Shown here in pieces: positions 3,369 through 6,419 of a stretch of 6,419 bases of DNA. How positions within the stretch are numbered: the stretch's first letter is position 1; every line of letters starts with the position of its first letter. Position numbers and translations under genes: made by a program. The notes under the pieces were generated by a model, which was not told the origin of the DNA, ran no database searches, and saw nothing but the letters and a program-made list of their open reading frames with translations. The DNA is from Bacillota bacterium (GTDB taxonomy: Bacteria > Bacillota > Clostridia > Acetivibrionales > DSM-1351), in contig JAEZIV010000388.1 in assembly GCA_023436515.1 (NCBI GenBank), forward strand, positions 1 to 6,419, in the 5' to 3' direction.

Positions 3369-4829
3369 ATGGATATTACAAAATTAACGATTAAGGAAGC
3401 ACGAAATCTTCTTGATTCAAAGAAGATAAGTGCTATGGAATTAACAAATATTTATTTAGATAGAATTAAGTCACTGGACAACAAAGTAGACTCCTATTTA
3501 TCGGTCTGTGAGGAAAGAGCACTGGAGCAGGCAGCAGTGGCCCAGGAAAAGATTAACCAGGGATGCAGCGATATGCTTTGCGGCATTCCCCTAAGTATAA
3601 AGGATAATATTTGTATAGAGGGAGCAAGAACCACCTGCGCATCAAAAATGCTGGAGGACTTCATTCCCCCTTATACCGCAACAGCTGTAAATAAGCTCAA
3701 CGCTCAAAGCGCTGTGATTCTTGGAAAGGTAAATTTAGATGAATTCGCCATGGGTAGTTCCACTGAGAATTCAGCCTTCAAGAGCACAAAGAACCCTTTT
3801 GATTTTTCAAGAGTTCCCGGTGGCTCCTCAGGTGGCTCTGCAGCCTCAATTTCAGCCTCACTGGCCTTGGGATCACTTGGTTCAGATACCGGTGGTTCTG
3901 TACGTCAGCCGGCAGCCTTTTGCGGAGTTGTGGGAATGAAGCCTACATACGGTCTGGTATCCAGATATGGACTGGTAGCTTTCGCCTCCTCCCTTGACCA
4001 AATCGGCCCCATAGGGAAAACTGTTGAGGATTGTGCCATACTATTGGACGGAATTTCAGGACTGGATCCAAAGGATGGAACCTCCACCAACTACAAGCCA
4101 GCCTCCCCTTATTCATCAGCAGTCTCAGGCGGCATTAAGGGCTTTAAAATAGGGCTCCCAAAGGAATACATCACCCAGGGGCTCAACAGTGAAGTAAGGG
4201 ATGCATTATTTAGATCCATTGAAACTTTGGAAAAACTCGGTGCAAGGGTGGAAGAATTCTCCATGCCAAGCTTGAAAAACGCAGTACCGGCTTATTATCT
4301 GATGTCCTCTGCCGAAGCAAGTTCAAATCTATCCAGATATGATGGCGTGAAATACGGGCATAGAGCAGAAAACTGCAGGTCCTTTAATGAGATGATTGGA
4401 AAGTCCAGAGCAGAAGGCTTCGGCCGAGAGGTAAAGAGGAGAATTCTACTTGGAACCTATGCTCTTGCATCTGGCTATTATGATGCCTATTACAAAAAAG
4501 CACTTAAGCTAAGAACCTTGATAAGCAATGGCTTTAATGAGGCCTTTTCAAAATATGACGTGGTGCTTCACCCCACCACTCCCGAGACAGCCTTTAAGCT
4601 CGGGCAGAATACGGATGATCCCCTGAGTATGTATTTGGCAGATATTTATACTGTATCTGCAAATATTGCAGGCCTTCCGTCAATATCACTTCCCTGCGGC
4701 TATGATACTAATGGACTTCCAATAGGATTATCCTTCACAGGAAAGCAACTGGGTGAACATGCTATACTCAAGGCTGCCTCAGCCTTTGAAGCTGAATTTG
4801 CACCTGAGTTCAGAGTGCCTGTATTATAG
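3369..4829 (+). CDS. gatA: Asp-tRNA(Asn)/Glu-tRNA(Gln) amidotransferase subunit A
   Basis: 486 aa amidase-signature glutaminase subunit. It releases ammonia from glutamine (or asparagine) and passes it to GatB to convert Glu-tRNA(Gln) to Gln-tRNA(Gln), and in many bacteria Asp-tRNA(Asn) to Asn-tRNA(Asn). The Ser-cisSer-Lys triad is complete: Lys78 (GIPLSIKDN), Ser153 in PGGSSGGSAA, and nucleophile Ser177 in GSDTGGSVR. KPTYGLVSRYGLVAFASSLDQIGPI (split: KPTYG at 191-195, ASSLDQIGP at 206-214) is typical of GatA. The conserved GFGREVKRRI (350-359), GYYDAYY and YLADIYT (Asp425) segments line the glutamine site in known structures. AGGAGG at 3358-3363 overlaps the gatC stop, 5 nt before ATG. Full length, no sign of damage. 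Confidence 0.97.
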   Translation: MDITKLTIKEARNLLDSKKISAMELTNIYLDRIKSLDNKVDSYLSVCEERALEQAAVAQEKINQGCSDMLCGIPLSIKDNICIEGARTTCASKMLEDFIPPYTATAVNKLNAQSAVILGKVNLDEFAMGSSTENSAFKSTKNPFDFSRVPGGSSGGSAASISASLALGSLGSDTGGSVRQPAAFCGVVGMKPTYGLVSRYGLVAFASSLDQIGPIGKTVEDCAILLDGISGLDPKDGTSTNYKPASPYSSAVSGGIKGFKIGLPKEYITQGLNSEVRDALFRSIETLEKLGARVEEFSMPSLKNAVPAYYLMSSAEASSNLSRYDGVKYGHRAENCRSFNEMIGKSRAEGFGREVKRRILLGTYALASGYYDAYYKKALKLRTLISNGFNEAFSKYDVVLHPTTPETAFKLGQNTDDPLSMYLADIYTVSANIAGLPSISLPCGYDTNGLPIGLSFTGKQLGEHAILKAASAFEAEFAPEFRVPVL

Positions 4830-4840
4830 CATGAATATTA

Positions 4841-4858
4841 TCAAACGTGTTTGACACG
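4841..4858 (+). repeat. Small inverted repeat between gatA and gatB
   Basis: TCAAAC-GT-GTTTGA (4841-4854) overlaps a second possible hairpin, CGTGT-TTG-ACACG (4846-4858). No U-tract follows, so it is not a terminator. It may be an RNA processing or stability element, or chance. Confidence 0.35.
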
Positions 4859-4878
4859 AGATATGCGAGGTTAAATCA

Positions 4879-6324
4879 ATGAAGTACATTCCAACCATAG
4901 GTTTAGAGATACATGCGGAGCTTTCCACAAAGTCAAAAATATTTTGCGACTGTCCTGTAAGCTTTGGAGGCGAGCCAAATACAAGATGCTGTCCGGTATG
5001 TACCGGAATGCCTGGTACTCTCCCCGTACTGAATAAAAAGGCTGTTGAATATACTGTTAGAGCAGGCTTAGCTCTTAATTGTGAGATAAATGAATTCTCC
5101 AAGCTGGACAGAAAGAATTATTTCTATCCGGATTTACCAAAGGCATATCAGATTTCCCAATTTGATCTGCCCATATGCAAAAATGGGGGCTTAACTATAA
5201 ATACTCCCGAGGGTGAAAAGTTTATTCGTATAGAAAGAATACATCTTGAGGAAGACGCAGGAAAGCTCCTACATGACGGTTTTGACAAGTACAGTCTTGC
5301 AGACTATAACCGCTGTGGAGTTCCACTTATAGAGATAGTAACAAAACCTGACCTATCCTCCTCTGAGGAAGCAAGAGATTTTGTTGAGAAGGTACGGCTT
5401 ATGCTGCTATATTCGGGCGTATCCGATTGTCGTATGGAAGAAGGCTCACTTAGAGCAGATGTAAATGTCTCTATCAGACCCTTTGGTACTGATGAGCTTG
5501 GAACCAGAACAGAAATGAAAAACATCAATTCCATCAGGGGAATTGCAAGATCAATAGATGCAGAAATCCTAAGGCAGTCTGAGCTTTTGGATAACGGACA
5601 CAAAATTACTCAGGAAACCAGACGCTGGGATGATAACAAGGGAGAAAGTAAGTCAATGAGGAGCAAGGAAGACGCCCATGACTACAGATACTTTCCCGAA
5701 CCCGATGTAGTGCCTGTAACCTTTACAAAGGAAGCTATCGAGATTATACGTGGCCAATTACCGGAGCTCCCCGACAAGAGATTTGCAAAGTATACCTCAC
5801 AATTCGGATTAAGTGCAGTTGATGCTAATTTACTGCTTACCTCTGTGAGTCTCTCGAATTTCTTCGAAAGTACTGCAAAGGAATGCGGTAATCCGAAGTC
5901 AGCCTCCAACTTCATAATAGTTGAAGTGCTTAGAAGGTTGAACGATTCTGGTCTTACAGCAGAGGACATCCCTTTTGGAGGGAATGTTCTGGGGCGTCTA
6001 ATAAAAATGGTTGAGGGTGAAGAAATAACGGCTGCAAATGCAAAAAAGGTACTTATTGACATGTTTGAAACCGAAAAAGACCCTGAGACTATAGTGGCAG
6101 AAAAAGGCTACAAGGTTATAAATGACACCTCCGAGGTTGAAAATACAGTTAGAGAGATATTAGCTAATAATGATAAGGCAGTTGCTGAATACCTGGACGG
6201 CAAGGAAAAAACCTTTGGCTTCCTAATGGGTCAATGCTCCAGAGCTTTGGCCGGAAGAGGCAATCCTAAGGTTGTACAGGAAGTTCTTAGAAATGAGCTT
6301 GAGAAGCTGAAGGGAGGAATGTAA
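4879..6324 (+). CDS. gatB: Asp-tRNA(Asn)/Glu-tRNA(Gln) amidotransferase subunit B
   Basis: 481 aa, normal for GatB/PET112. This subunit binds the misacylated tRNA, activates the Glu (or Asp) carboxyl with ATP, and amidates it with ammonia from GatA. It opens with IGLEIHAELSTKSKIFC (7-23). Zinc-site cysteines appear as Cys23, Cys25, Cys38 and Cys41 (FCDCP and CCPVCTGMPG). The family signature LDRKNYFYPDLPKAYQIS (76-93) and the catalytic-core segments IHLEEDAGKLLH (121-132) and DYNRCGVPLIEIVTKPD (142-158) are intact, followed by HDYRYFPEPDVVPV. The C-terminal helical and YqeY-like tail, for tRNA binding, ends with FLMGQCSRALAGRGNPK. It starts 49 nt after gatA with a weaker site, GCGAGG (4865-4870), 8 nt before ATG. 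Same operon as gatC and gatA. Confidence 0.97.
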   Translation: MKYIPTIGLEIHAELSTKSKIFCDCPVSFGGEPNTRCCPVCTGMPGTLPVLNKKAVEYTVRAGLALNCEINEFSKLDRKNYFYPDLPKAYQISQFDLPICKNGGLTINTPEGEKFIRIERIHLEEDAGKLLHDGFDKYSLADYNRCGVPLIEIVTKPDLSSSEEARDFVEKVRLMLLYSGVSDCRMEEGSLRADVNVSIRPFGTDELGTRTEMKNINSIRGIARSIDAEILRQSELLDNGHKITQETRRWDDNKGESKSMRSKEDAHDYRYFPEPDVVPVTFTKEAIEIIRGQLPELPDKRFAKYTSQFGLSAVDANLLLTSVSLSNFFESTAKECGNPKSASNFIIVEVLRRLNDSGLTAEDIPFGGNVLGRLIKMVEGEEITAANAKKVLIDMFETEKDPETIVAEKGYKVINDTSEVENTVREILANNDKAVAEYLDGKEKTFGFLMGQCSRALAGRGNPKVVQEVLRNELEKLKGGM

Positions 6325-6327
6325 TTT

Positions 6328-6419
6328 ATGAAATCAATTGTGCAAAACGACTCAGTGCTCTTTTGTCCTGAGGATATTTCCAGCAACTCTCAACTGACAC
6401 TTAACGGTTCTGTTTACAG
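6328..6419 (+). CDS. Start of unidentified ORF downstream of gatB (partial)
   Basis: ATG 6328 lies 3 nt after the gatB stop, with GGGAGG (6312-6317) 10 nt upstream inside the end of gatB. The frame stays open for 30 codons to the window edge, starting MKSIVQNDSVLFCPEDI. The close spacing and good ribosome binding site suggest it is the fourth gene of the gat operon. I do not recognise the product; no domain or signal peptide is visible in so short a piece. Confidence 0.6.
   Translation, partial: MKSIVQNDSVLFCPEDISSNSQLTLNGSVY

Noticed and set aside
4830..4878. Terminator between gatA and gatB
   Set aside because: Small hairpins are present but no U-tract follows, and the genes form a conserved operon.

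Overview
The window looks like a low-GC Gram-positive chromosome, most likely from a Clostridia member (inference). The grounds are AT-rich intergenic DNA, strong GGAGG-type ribosome binding sites, U-tract terminators, a class I glutamine synthetase followed by an ANTAR-domain gene, and a gatC-gatA-gatB operon. I cannot name the species.

Layout. The minus strand carries a leftward unit: glnA (936-2261), then an ANTAR response-regulator-like gene (314-883), then two strong hairpins that look like terminators (137-177 and 45-85), with a tandem pair of short palindromes (211-246) before them. The plus strand carries a rightward operon: gatC (3072-3359), gatA (3369-4829), gatB (4879-6324) and the first 30 codons of an unidentified ORF (from 6328). 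The two units diverge from an 800-bp control region (about 2262-3071) with no convincing protein gene.

The control region is the most interesting part. Each direction has a good sigma-A-type promoter with 17-bp spacing, followed within about 15-25 nt of the expected start by a short hairpin with a six-base loop: AATGGC for glnA (2583-2598, minus) and AAAGGC for gatC (2872-2887, plus). Both loops have A at position 1 and G at position 4, the signature of RNA targets of ANTAR antiterminators. In both, the loop and/or 3' arm of this hairpin is also the 5' arm of a larger intrinsic terminator, so the two folds exclude each other. The ANTAR gene sits in the glnA unit, so the simplest model is one RNA-binding antiterminator controlling both its own unit (glutamine synthesis) and the GatCAB amidotransferase operon (glutamine use to make Gln-tRNA and/or Asn-tRNA). 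The canonical first hairpin of the two-hairpin ANTAR motif is not visible in either leader, which is the main weakness of the model.

Other points: the ANTAR protein's receiver domain lacks the usual phospho-acceptor Asp; the glutamine synthetase has Glu where Bacillus subtilis GlnA has Arg62; and the gatC leader holds a 14-bp perfect inverted repeat joined to a 15-bp tandem repeat, just after a possible second promoter lying downstream of the attenuator.
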